Source: JBCBKZ01 sp039026975 (lineage in GTDB: Bacteria; Bacteroidota; Bacteroidia; J057). Taken from it: 14,545 nucleotides of DNA. The position numbers and the translations under genes are program-made. The notes beneath the pieces are model-generated. The model was not told the DNA's origin. It saw only the letters and a list, made by a program, of their open reading frames with translations, and ran no database searches. Each line of letters begins with the position of its first letter. Within the stretch, counting starts at the first letter, position 1. The stretch is taken from assembly GCA_039026975.1 (NCBI GenBank), contig JBCCLI010000146.1, positions 1-14,545 of the forward strand, in the 5' to 3' direction. Shown here in pieces: positions 7,480 to 14,545 of this stretch.

Positions 7480-7659
7480 ATGAAGAAATACCTTGGTATC
7501 ATCTTGGCTCTTATAGGGATATTTATCATGGGCCTCCAGATTGGGCTAACGGTCAAACACGAATCAAATGAGTATTTCTATCTCCTCCCAGTAGGAATAG
7601 CTCTGGTCATCATTGGTCTTATCATCAACTTCCGGATGAATAAGAAAACAGACGCTTAG
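7480..7659 (+). CDS. Small two-helix membrane protein
   Basis: A 59-residue hydrophobic protein beginning MKKYLGIILALIG, with two membrane helices at about 4-24 and 34-50, a short hydrophilic loop (KHESNEYF) between them and a basic tail (RMNKKTDA). An ATG in the same frame at 7429 would add 17 residues (MQPKRIVYLTF...). I prefer the inner start because MKKY followed directly by the helix is a normal membrane-protein N-terminus. I do not recognise the family. Its stop overlaps the stop of the convergent DoxX gene by four bases (TTAG at 7656-7659). Confidence 0.6.
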   Translation: MKKYLGIILALIGIFIMGLQIGLTVKHESNEYFYLLPVGIALVIIGLIINFRMNKKTDA

Positions 7660-8021
7660 GTGTAGGCATACGCCCATGCTATCAGGACAAACTGTAAAGG
7701 AAGCCGCAGCCACAATGCCCAAATGGGAATTTTCATTCCAGCACCTTTTGACTGTAAGTGATACACATTAGCAGGAAAGACCGCAACGAGTAAGGCAATA
7801 ATGCCCCAGGCAGCAGCAGACTGGATTTGCTGGTTGGGTACCACTAAGCCTATGGCACCTAATATTTCCGATACACCAACAATGATATTAATAGGTTTCT
7901 CCCACCTTTTAAGGAGTGGAGGGGTAATTCTATAAAAGAATCTTGGGCGTCTAAAATGTGTGATTCCTGCATATAGGAAGAAAGCTGCCAATAAGAATTT
8001 TAAGTAGTAGAGGATAGTCAT
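7656..8021 (-). CDS. DoxX family membrane protein
   Basis: A 121-residue protein with four predicted helices, of the short DoxX-like type (COG4270 group). Recognisable patterns are FFLYAGITHFRRPRFFYRITPP (15-36, written in part), GVSEILGAIGLVVP (49-62), LLVAVFPANVYH (77-88) and the terminal LRLPLQFVLIAWAY. Members are inner-membrane proteins often called DoxX or MauE-like; their general role is not settled, with links to quinol or thiol redox in some relatives. No redox-active Cys is present here. It is transcribed alone: the glycosyltransferase upstream diverges and the small plus-strand gene converges with overlapping stops. Confidence 0.85.
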   Translation of the reverse strand: MTILYYLKFLLAAFFLYAGITHFRRPRFFYRITPPLLKRWEKPINIIVGVSEILGAIGLVVPNQQIQSAAAWGIIALLVAVFPANVYHLQSKGAGMKIPIWALWLRLPLQFVLIAWAYAYT

Positions 8022-8146
8022 CTAGTTAATACTTATGGGAGGAAGATAGGAGTCTAGGTCGTGCTTTGCAATCCGTCTGTGTACCAAGTAGTTTCCACAA
8101 TCGTTTTTTCTTACATTTACCACAGTTCTGAGTGTAATGTAATAGT

Positions 8147-9721
8147 ATGCGGTTGAAAGCTTCTTTCATCGGTATTCTACTGGTGAGCCTATGTATTCTG
8201 GGGCTAAACATCCATGGCATTAGCATATATGCCTTGGATGAAGCTAAGAATGCAGAATGTGCGAGAGAGATGTTTGAGCAGGGAGAATGGATAGTCCCTA
8301 CCTTTAACTACGAACTGCGTACTGACAAGCCCCCCCTTCATTACTACGCCATGATTCTGGCCTTTAAGGCTTTTGGGGTAAATGAATTTTCCGCAAGAAT
8401 TTTTTCCGTTCTCATGGGTGGACTGTGTATAGCACTGGCCTGGTGGTTTGCGCATACCTACATCAATAGAGAAACAGGATGGTGGACAGCTATCGTTCTT
8501 TGGGCCTCTCTGCATTTTTCCATTCAGTTCCATATGGCAGTGCCAGACCCCTACCTCATTTTTGCCATGACATTATCCCTACTGTCTTTCTATGGCTTTT
8601 TTATGGATAGGAGGCCCTTATTCTGGTGGGGGATCTACATAGGCATGAGTATGGGCATACTGGCTAAAGGCCCAGTAGCTATAGCCATTCCGGGACTCAT
8701 CATGTTCTTATTCTTAATTTCCCAAAGAAGCTTAGACTGGAAGACCATACTAGCTTTTAGGCCATTGGGAGGGATACTACTGGTCTTAGGGATTTGTTTG
8801 CCATGGTATATACTGGTGGGTATGGAGACAGATTGGGAATGGACGCGCTCCTTCTTTCTGGTGCATAATGTAGGTAGGTTTACTGCTACTATGGAAGGAC
8901 ATGGAGGATCTTTCCTCTTGACTTTTGCCTATGTGGGATTAGGTATGCTGCCATTCAGTGTATTTCTATTTCAAGCCATTGGAACCGCCTACAGGGAGAG
9001 GAGGATCCAGCCCCTCCTGAGCTTTTCCTTATTGGGGATGCTGGGATTCATAGGTTTTTTTGCCATTTCCAGTACCAAGCTCCCTAATTATACGGTCCCC
9101 TCCTATCCTTTTTTTGCTATCGTATTAGCTTATTTTCTGGCAGATACACAAAGAAGAGCAGAGCGTATGGGAAGAGGAGCACATCTTACCTATGCTATCT
9201 ATACCCTGCTGATGGCAGGATTGCTAGTTGGGGCCTACCTGGGGATACAGGGCGAGAAGAGTATTGCCGACCTGACCTATTTGGCAGCCTGGTTTCTCGT
9301 CTTACCAGTAGGAGCTATAGCCGCTTGGGGGCAGGCCGTACAGAAAAGGTATGCTCAAAGCTATTACAGCATGCTGGCTTCCTGGCTCATAGCTGCCTTT
9401 GCTTTTTACTATCTGGTATTTCCCAAAATAGATAAAGAGAATGCGGTCATGGCTACCCTGAGCTTATTTGAAGAAGAGACGCCTGTAGCCTACTATAAAA
9501 ATGCCAATCCGGCCTATTCTTTCTACCTCCAAAAGCCTATCAAACAGCTACATAGCTCGGATGAGGTACAGCCTTACTTGAAGGCTCATCCTAATGCCCT
9601 TCTCATAGCGCGCAAGCGTACCTTCCATGAACTGGACTCTGTTATGACCTACCAGGTGCTCGCCACTAAGCGGGATTTATTTGAAAGCCCCACTACGGTG
9701 GTGGTGAAAGAAATGGAATAA
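8147..9721 (+). CDS. GT-C glycosyltransferase, ArnT/PMT-like (family 39/83 type)
   Basis: A 524-residue polytopic membrane enzyme that should move a sugar from a polyprenyl-phosphate carrier to an envelope lipid, glycan or protein on the outer face of the inner membrane. Key marks are Asp31-Glu32 in YALDEAKNAECAREM just after the first helix, the catalytic/metal-binding type site of GT-C enzymes; RTDKPPLHYY (58-67); MGILAKGPVAIAIPG (169-183); and SSTKLPNYTVPSYPF (309-323). All are found in ArnT-like proteins. About eleven helices are followed by a C-terminal part (from about 430) that is more hydrophilic. The length is close to the 500-550 usual for the family. ArnT itself adds aminoarabinose to lipid A, but no arn operon genes are present, so I give no symbol. 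The ATG chosen precedes the first helix directly. Confidence 0.88.
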   Translation: MRLKASFIGILLVSLCILGLNIHGISIYALDEAKNAECAREMFEQGEWIVPTFNYELRTDKPPLHYYAMILAFKAFGVNEFSARIFSVLMGGLCIALAWWFAHTYINRETGWWTAIVLWASLHFSIQFHMAVPDPYLIFAMTLSLLSFYGFFMDRRPLFWWGIYIGMSMGILAKGPVAIAIPGLIMFLFLISQRSLDWKTILAFRPLGGILLVLGICLPWYILVGMETDWEWTRSFFLVHNVGRFTATMEGHGGSFLLTFAYVGLGMLPFSVFLFQAIGTAYRERRIQPLLSFSLLGMLGFIGFFAISSTKLPNYTVPSYPFFAIVLAYFLADTQRRAERMGRGAHLTYAIYTLLMAGLLVGAYLGIQGEKSIADLTYLAAWFLVLPVGAIAAWGQAVQKRYAQSYYSMLASWLIAAFAFYYLVFPKIDKENAVMATLSLFEEETPVAYYKNANPAYSFYLQKPIKQLHSSDEVQPYLKAHPNALLIARKRTFHELDSVMTYQVLATKRDLFESPTTVVVKEME

Positions 9722-9757
9722 GCTACCCCACCGGACCCCTGCTAAATCAAAAATAGG

Positions 9758-9832
9758 ATGAAGGAGAAAACCGATTCCTTTAAGAATTTCCCCATGAGAA
9801 ACATCATAACTCATGAGAAATTTTCTGAATAA
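9758..9832 (+). other. Possible upstream leader ORF overlapping the receptor start
   Basis: A 24-codon reading frame, ATGAAGGAG to TAA (MKEKTDSFKNFP then MRNIITHEKFSE), occupies the gap before the receptor gene and overlaps its start by 20 bases in another frame. Within it CATGAGAAA occurs twice (9793-9801 and 9812-9820), the second copy carrying the receptor ATG. It may be chance, or translation of it could tune initiation of the receptor. AAGGAG at 9761-9766 could instead act as a distant ribosome site for the inner ATG at 9794. Confidence 0.25.
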
Positions 9833-12251
9833 GGACTCCTGGAAGACAACGATTCTTTTTTGTACGCTGGTGTTGGTAATTTCCCTCTCCTCACTAAGGG
9901 CACAGGAGCTATCAGCTAGTGCCATTCTTCATGCTACCATTATTGACCAAGAGGGTAATGCGATTCCAGCTGGGAATATATACCTATTAGCTGCACATGA
10001 TTCAGCTTTTGTAACTGGAACCGCTTTTCTGGATGGAGACTGTCGCCTGCAAACAAGTGTGTTTGGGGAATTCTTACTCAAGATTCAGTCATTAGGGTAT
10101 CAGCCAAGCTTTGAGCCCATACGCTTTTCTGCCAAGGATTCTTCTCTGGAAGTAGGAAATATCACACTGATGCCTTTACAATTAGCGGAAGTAGTGATTA
10201 GTGCCCAGGAGAATGTATTTGAAGAGAATGGAGAGGGCTTCATCTTCAAGGTGGCTAAATCCTCTTACCGTAATATGGGTACTGCCCTGGACTTGCTGAG
10301 AAGCACCCCTAAAGTCTTTACTAATAGCGCTGGACAAGTAGCAGTCTTGGGAAAAGGAAGAACCAATATTTACCTGGATGGTCAACTCATTACCTCTCCC
10401 CAACTTTTAAGCAATCTTTCCTCTACGGACATTATCAGGATAGAAGTCATAGAAAACCCGGGTGCCCAATATGATGCTTCTGCCAATGCTGTCATTAACA
10501 TCATTACATCTAAAAAACGTCTCCAAGGCTACGAGGTAGACCTGGTGCAGGAGGTAGGGAAAGGAAAGTATACCAGGTCTTACTATCAGGCGAAGGGGTA
10601 TGCCCGTAATGATAAGCTCAGCTTACAACTAGGGTATGGGCTGCGCCCATGGACCTGGGGAGGGAGAAACCATCAGTTTCGAAATCATAGCTTTCAGGGG
10701 GATGCCTATCAGATAGATAGTAGGTTTAGATATAAGAATGAAAGAATGGATCAAGATATCCAACTAAAGGGAAGTGTAGCCTTATCTCCTAAAGCCTCTT
10801 TGCACTTTCAGTATATGGGAATAGCCATAGATGGTGACAGGTTGGGGACTAACAAAAGAGGATCATTTGTCAATACGCTTCCCTCTTTAACCATTAACGC
10901 TAGCCTTAATGGACCTTACCAGCAATGGACCCATACCTACAATCTCCAATATGTCCAGCAGCTAGATACGCTAGGTTCTTCTTTGACTGCTGCTGTACAA
11001 CGATCAGATTTCACATTTAGTAGGCAGGAAAATATTCTCCAAGATGTCATAGATGAAGGAATCCCTTCTCTTATAGATAGAAACAGTGTAAATGAAAATG
11101 ATATCCAGATACATACGGCCCAACTGGATTATAGAAAAGTATTCAGTAAGGGGGGGAGCTGGCAGAGTGGGCTAAAGTATGTAGACATTGGGAATAGCAG
11201 TAAAGTAGCTCTTTTTGATAGGAAAGGTATTGCTGAGGTACCCTTAGCAGACTTTAGTAACCAGTATTCCTATGATGAGCGCATCCTGGCTGCCTATACT
11301 AGCTTATCCTGGCAACTTGCCGATTGGAATATTCAAACGGGGCTTAGGCTGGAACATAGCCTAAATGAGGGGCTTTCTCTACAAAATGGAGAGGAAATTA
11401 AATTTGAATCTACCTACACAGATTTATTTCCTTCTTTAAGCTTGAAAAAGAAGATCAATAAGCAGCTGTCTACCTCCTTCAATTACCAGTACAAGATCAG
11501 TAGACCACAGTTCCAGGATCTAAATCCCTATGTCTTGTATGTAGATTCTCTTGTATCCCTGAGAGGAAATCCTCAATTAGTGCCTGCTTACGTGCATAAC
11601 ATTTCTGCCAGTTTGAGCATTAAAAAGCTGGCAATAAACCTCAGCTATGTGTATGCTCGTAATCCCGTGAATCAGGTATTTAGGTCTACAGATGAAAGTA
11701 ATCCAGCGGTGATCGCATTTGTGAAAGAGAATTTATTAAGAACTACCTTATATAATGCCTCTGTTAGTCTTCCCTTAAACAAGGGAAGCTACGCTGGATA
11801 TATAAGCCTTGGAAGCTTTCTGGATGACCACCAGACTCGAGACATAGTTGAGGTATTATCAAACAGGAAGCCAGGTTTTTACCTTCAAATGAACCACTCT
11901 GTTATCCTACCCTGGAAATTAAAGGCTGATCTGATGGTGAATTACACTTCTTCTAGGGTGGATGGCGTCTACACGGATAATCCTATTTCCTTTGTTAATA
12001 TAGCCCTATCCAGACTCTTCTTTCAGGAGAAGCTTAGGGTGCAGATTTGGGCAAATGATATTTTTGATAACTACAAGTTTACAGGTATTACCCGCTTTAA
12101 CGCTATGGAAGCAGACTATTTGTCTGAAGGGGATTGGCACTTTATAAAGGTCAGCCTGAACTGGAATTTTGGGAAGCTGGGTGCTTCCAAGTTGGGAGAT
12201 AGCCGCATCTCCCGCCAAGAGCTCAGCAGAATCTCCCAAGGTGGAAATTAG
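9813..12251 (+). CDS. TonB-dependent receptor, outer-membrane beta-barrel family 3
   Basis: An 812-residue outer-membrane protein. Residues 1-30 form a signal peptide (helix about 12-27, likely cut in LRAQ). Residues about 36-122 form a carboxypeptidase-regulatory-like beta-sandwich (ATIIDQEGNAIPAGNIYLL). The plug domain is about 125-235, with LRSTPKVF (162-169), TNIYLDGQLI (184-193), IIRIEVIENPGAQYD (207-221) and ANAVINI. The remainder is a beta-barrel of the OMP_b-brl_3 type that closes with KVSLNWNFG, followed by the charged tail usual in this group. Family members import large or scarce substrates with TonB energy, but the ligand is unknown here. No SusD, anti-sigma or sigma gene is adjacent, so it is neither a SusC nor a FecA-type system on present evidence. 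The stop overlaps that of the convergent regulator by four bases. Confidence 0.9.
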   Translation: MRNFLNKDSWKTTILFCTLVLVISLSSLRAQELSASAILHATIIDQEGNAIPAGNIYLLAAHDSAFVTGTAFLDGDCRLQTSVFGEFLLKIQSLGYQPSFEPIRFSAKDSSLEVGNITLMPLQLAEVVISAQENVFEENGEGFIFKVAKSSYRNMGTALDLLRSTPKVFTNSAGQVAVLGKGRTNIYLDGQLITSPQLLSNLSSTDIIRIEVIENPGAQYDASANAVINIITSKKRLQGYEVDLVQEVGKGKYTRSYYQAKGYARNDKLSLQLGYGLRPWTWGGRNHQFRNHSFQGDAYQIDSRFRYKNERMDQDIQLKGSVALSPKASLHFQYMGIAIDGDRLGTNKRGSFVNTLPSLTINASLNGPYQQWTHTYNLQYVQQLDTLGSSLTAAVQRSDFTFSRQENILQDVIDEGIPSLIDRNSVNENDIQIHTAQLDYRKVFSKGGSWQSGLKYVDIGNSSKVALFDRKGIAEVPLADFSNQYSYDERILAAYTSLSWQLADWNIQTGLRLEHSLNEGLSLQNGEEIKFESTYTDLFPSLSLKKKINKQLSTSFNYQYKISRPQFQDLNPYVLYVDSLVSLRGNPQLVPAYVHNISASLSIKKLAINLSYVYARNPVNQVFRSTDESNPAVIAFVKENLLRTTLYNASVSLPLNKGSYAGYISLGSFLDDHQTRDIVEVLSNRKPGFYLQMNHSVILPWKLKADLMVNYTSSRVDGVYTDNPISFVNIALSRLFFQEKLRVQIWANDIFDNYKFTGITRFNAMEADYLSEGDWHFIKVSLNWNFGKLGASKLGDSRISRQELSRISQGGN

Positions 12252-13747
12252 GGGGGAGGGAAGTGGGATAGCACCTTCCCAAGTGCTTCTACTGCGGCGG
12301 GAATGCGCTCAGGGGCTAAAGAAGCAAACCCAATTCGTAGCCCAACATAGGGTATGGAAGAGGCCGGGTCCCAAAACTGTTCAGAGGCAGGAAGACTAAG
12401 CTGACAGTTTTGGGCTGCTTGCCGCAGCTGTTTATAGTTGATGTTGGGGGGGAGCTTAAGCCATACGGCCAGGCCCCCTTCCGGTTTTACAAAGGAGAGC
12501 TGATGCCCTATTTGCTTGTGAAGCTCCTCACAAAATAAGTCTCTTCTCTCCCGGTAAATATTCACCGCCTTTTTCAGGTGGCGCTGTAAGTATCCCTCGG
12601 TAATCAGATAGGCTATGGCACGCTCCAGGCCCGTATTGCCAAAACTATCTATATACCTGCTGAGGAGAGAAATTTGGTGGATAACGTTCTCTGGAGCTAC
12701 CACATACCCCAGCCTGAGACCAGGGGCTAGCACCTTACTGAAAGAGCCCACATATGCCACTAGCCCTGCTCTATCAGCACTAAAAATAGGTAAGATGGGA
12801 CTACTGCTGTAGTGGAAGTCATAATCATAATCATCCTCTATGATAGCAAACTGATACTTTTCTGCCAGCGATAATAGTTGCATTCTCCTGGAAGGACTTA
12901 GGGTTACGGTAGTAGGATATTGATGGTGTGGTACGATGAAGACAGCCCTAAGCTGTTCTTGCTTACAGATAGCTTCTACTTCCTCTATACACATACCTTC
13001 TTCATCTACTGACACATAGGCGAGCTTTCCTCCTGCTACTTTCACACTCATATAGCCCTCTCTAAACCCGGGATTACTCACCACTACCAGGTCATCAGGC
13101 TGAATGAAAATTTGAGAGAGTAGATAAAATCCCATGAGACTTCCCCTGGTGAGGAAGATATTCTCCACCCCTACATGAATACTACGGTTTTCTGCCAGAT
13201 ACTCTTTGAGCACTTCCCTAAGCTTTAGGTCCCCATCAAAGGATTGGGTGTAATTCATGAGGGAGGAAGTCCGAGGATGTTTCATCACAAAGGACAGATT
13301 ATTACTTATTTCCTTCAAAGGAGAAAGCCGCACATCAGGATAGCCATCATCGAAGGAGAATATGGAGGGCTTATTAGTGGGTAAGGATTTACCTTCCTGT
13401 AAAAAGGGGAATTTATTCTCAAGTGGGAAATGACTGATTTTTTTCGGAGAATGAACATGGCCAGAGTCTAAGGTAATAGCCTCTCTTATTGGAATATGTT
13501 CACTGATAAAGCAGCCTTGATTAGGAGAAATAAATACCCAACCTTGTGCTTGTAGCTCTTCATAAGCTGTAATGATCGTTCCTCGGTTTACAGATAGTAG
13601 GCTAGCCATTTTCCTACTTCCGGGGAGCCGCTGGCCTGAGGTAATATGGCCATTACTTACCAGCTTTATGATGGCATTACTTATTTGTAGATAGATAGGG
13701 GTCTTGGCATCTTGATCTATGGAAATAAGGGTTTTAAAAGGTAGCAT
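12248..13747 (-). CDS. MocR/PdxR-type transcription regulator (GntR domain fused to aminotransferase domain)
   Basis: A 499-residue two-part regulator. Residues about 14-84 are a GntR winged helix: PIYLQISNAIIKLV, GQRLPGSRKMASLLSVNRGT (38-57) and the wing GWVFISPNQGCFIS. LPGSR stands where LPSSR is common. Residues about 125-495 resemble a fold-type I aminotransferase: the aromatic-rich PHHQYPTTVTLS (273-284), EDDYDYDF (304-311) and the pyridoxal-phosphate Lys338 in GSFSKVLAPGLRLGY. A late Arg in VGLRIGF would bind a carboxylate effector. Such proteins sense PLP or amino compounds and often control a divergent gene. Here nothing divergent remains: the upstream neighbour is a decayed gene on the same strand. 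So the target could be its own promoter or a distant locus, and no specific symbol (pdxR, gabR) is justified. Confidence 0.9.
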   Translation of the reverse strand: MLPFKTLISIDQDAKTPIYLQISNAIIKLVSNGHITSGQRLPGSRKMASLLSVNRGTIITAYEELQAQGWVFISPNQGCFISEHIPIREAITLDSGHVHSPKKISHFPLENKFPFLQEGKSLPTNKPSIFSFDDGYPDVRLSPLKEISNNLSFVMKHPRTSSLMNYTQSFDGDLKLREVLKEYLAENRSIHVGVENIFLTRGSLMGFYLLSQIFIQPDDLVVVSNPGFREGYMSVKVAGGKLAYVSVDEEGMCIEEVEAICKQEQLRAVFIVPHHQYPTTVTLSPSRRMQLLSLAEKYQFAIIEDDYDYDFHYSSSPILPIFSADRAGLVAYVGSFSKVLAPGLRLGYVVAPENVIHQISLLSRYIDSFGNTGLERAIAYLITEGYLQRHLKKAVNIYRERRDLFCEELHKQIGHQLSFVKPEGGLAVWLKLPPNINYKQLRQAAQNCQLSLPASEQFWDPASSIPYVGLRIGFASLAPERIPAAVEALGKVLSHFPPP

Positions 13748-13863
13748 AAGCGGATGGTCAAGGAATAAAAAACCGGATGAGGCATTGCCTAGGGTAAATT
13801 ACATTTTAGGTAAAAGGATAGGAAGAAGCAGGGATTCAAAAATGACACTCTCTTTCAGGAAGA

Positions 13864-14370
13864 CTACAGATCACGGGAGAATCCTATGCCTTTCTTGTAA
13901 GCCCTAAGGGTATGGCCTGCTATGAAAATCACTCCTAGTAGCCCAAGGAATACAATGAACAGCATTCTGTTCTTGTAGTCGTCTATTCCTATTATAGTTT
14001 TTCTCCTACCTCAAGTTGAATGAGATCAAAATTCCCCCTAGTATTCTTTTCATAATAAACTGTTACAGAATCTCCAGGCTGCAATAATGCTAGTATAGGA
14101 GCATAGTCATTGCCCCTTTTTATACCAGGTGAGTGCTTTACTTAGCCCATAGACTTTAAGATAAAGACTCCTGAGGGCTAGTGTTTTGGCATTACGGCTT
14201 TTTCCTGGAATGATCCTCCTCTCCAATAGTATGCCCTTGTGGAGATGAAAGTCTGAGAGAGTTTCTTACTGAGAAGAATAGCCAATGTAAGGTATTGTGA
14301 AGAAGAGTAGCATAGCAAAGCCCGCTAGAAGGAAGTTGAATCCATTTTTGACGGTAGCGCCCAATGTCAT
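13864..14370 (-). pseudogene. Decayed two-helix membrane protein gene
   Basis: Reading the minus strand from the ATG at 14370 gives 34 codons with a clear membrane helix (FNFLLAGFAMLLFFTIPYIG), then a TAA at 14268-14266. The same frame resumes with HKGILLERRIIPGKS through SKALTWYKK. A shift at the run 14113-14121 leads into NDYAPILALLQPGDSVTVYY and FDLIQLEVGEK. A second shift at the T-run 13998-14002 leads into TIIGIDDYKNR, a second helix (MLFIVFLGLLGVIFIAG) and RAYKKGIGFSRDL, ending at TAG 13866-13864. Rejoined, it makes about 165 residues: helix, soluble beta-rich middle with a GDSVTVYY motif, helix. The layout recalls DUF3592-like proteins, but this is unproven. Both shifts are in homopolymers, so sequencing error is possible; the internal stop argues for real decay. 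The 116 bases between it and the regulator show nothing else. Confidence 0.6.
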
Positions 14371-14437
14371 GATAGGAGATATATTCGATATACAGTATCT
14401 TTTAGATAGCTGGATAGCATAGAAACGAAAGCCTATG

Positions 14438-14545
14438 TTAGCTTCCCGCTAGGGGAGTCCCAAATATCCCTACCGCCAGTTCTACCCAAACCAACAGTAG
14501 CAGAAAGAGAATTCCCAGACAAATGACTATTCTGAAGGGGCGCTG
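14438..14545 (-). CDS. C-terminal end of a small membrane protein (cut by window edge)
   Basis: The minus strand is open from the window end to a TAA at 14440-14438. It encodes 35 residues: QRPFR, a strong helix (IVICLGILFLLLLVWVELAV), then GIFGTPLAGS. The start lies outside the window. A basic lead followed by one helix and a short tail ending in a GIFGTP-like motif suggests a small single-pass protein, perhaps nearly complete. I recall ELAVGIFG-type C-termini in short Bacteroidota proteins, but cannot check this. It lies 67 bases upstream of the decayed gene and may share its transcript. Confidence 0.5.
   Translation of the reverse strand, partial: QRPFRIVICLGILFLLLLVWVELAVGIFGTPLAGS

Noticed and set aside
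8204..8533. 109-residue minus-strand frame inside the glycosyltransferase
   Set aside because: It is antisense to the conserved DE and DKPP motifs of the GT-C enzyme.
9696..9733. Terminator after the glycosyltransferase (CGGTGG with CCACCG)
   Set aside because: A 6-bp stem with a 26-base loop and no T-tract is too weak to call.
1..14545. CRISPR array, tRNA, rRNA or insertion sequence with transposase
   Set aside because: I saw no regularly spaced repeats, no cloverleaf-like or rRNA-like sequence, and no transposase motif on either strand.

Overview
The window looks like chromosomal DNA of a Bacteroidota bacterium, most likely of the Cytophagales type. The reasons are a TonB-dependent receptor of the outer-membrane beta-barrel family 3 type, a secreted GH20 lipoprotein, a signal-anchored GH3 enzyme, moderate GC content by eye, and few obvious Shine-Dalgarno sites. 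This placement rests on gene types, not on a marker gene.

Layout. The left 287 bases hold no convincing gene but contain three stem-loops in a row. From 7320 down to 288 every gene lies on the minus strand, in transcription order: GH20 beta-hexosaminidase lipoprotein; a DUF6364-type antitoxin with a PIN-domain toxin, preceded by a palindromic operator; a four-helix membrane protein; a tight group of a DUF2071 protein, a small membrane-anchored protein and a MOSC-domain protein; then the GH3 glycosidase. The gap at 4268-4484 shows nothing supportable. A small two-helix protein on the plus strand (7480-7659) converges on a DoxX-family protein. A GT-C (ArnT/PMT-like) glycosyltransferase and a TonB-dependent receptor follow on the plus strand. 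The receptor converges on a MocR/PdxR-type GntR-aminotransferase regulator. To its right lie a decayed membrane-protein gene (one stop, two frameshifts) and the C-terminal end of a small membrane protein cut off by the window edge.

Function. The two glycosidases suggest breakdown of external beta-linked sugars or amino sugars. There is no SusD homologue and the receptor is not of the SusC type, so this is not a classical polysaccharide utilisation locus. The GT-C transferase probably modifies an envelope lipid or glycan. I see no clearly new multi-gene system. The most useful second-look items are the toxin-antitoxin operator, the degraded right-hand gene, the left-edge stem-loops, the short tandem repeat next to the toxin-antitoxin pair, and the overlapping gene ends.
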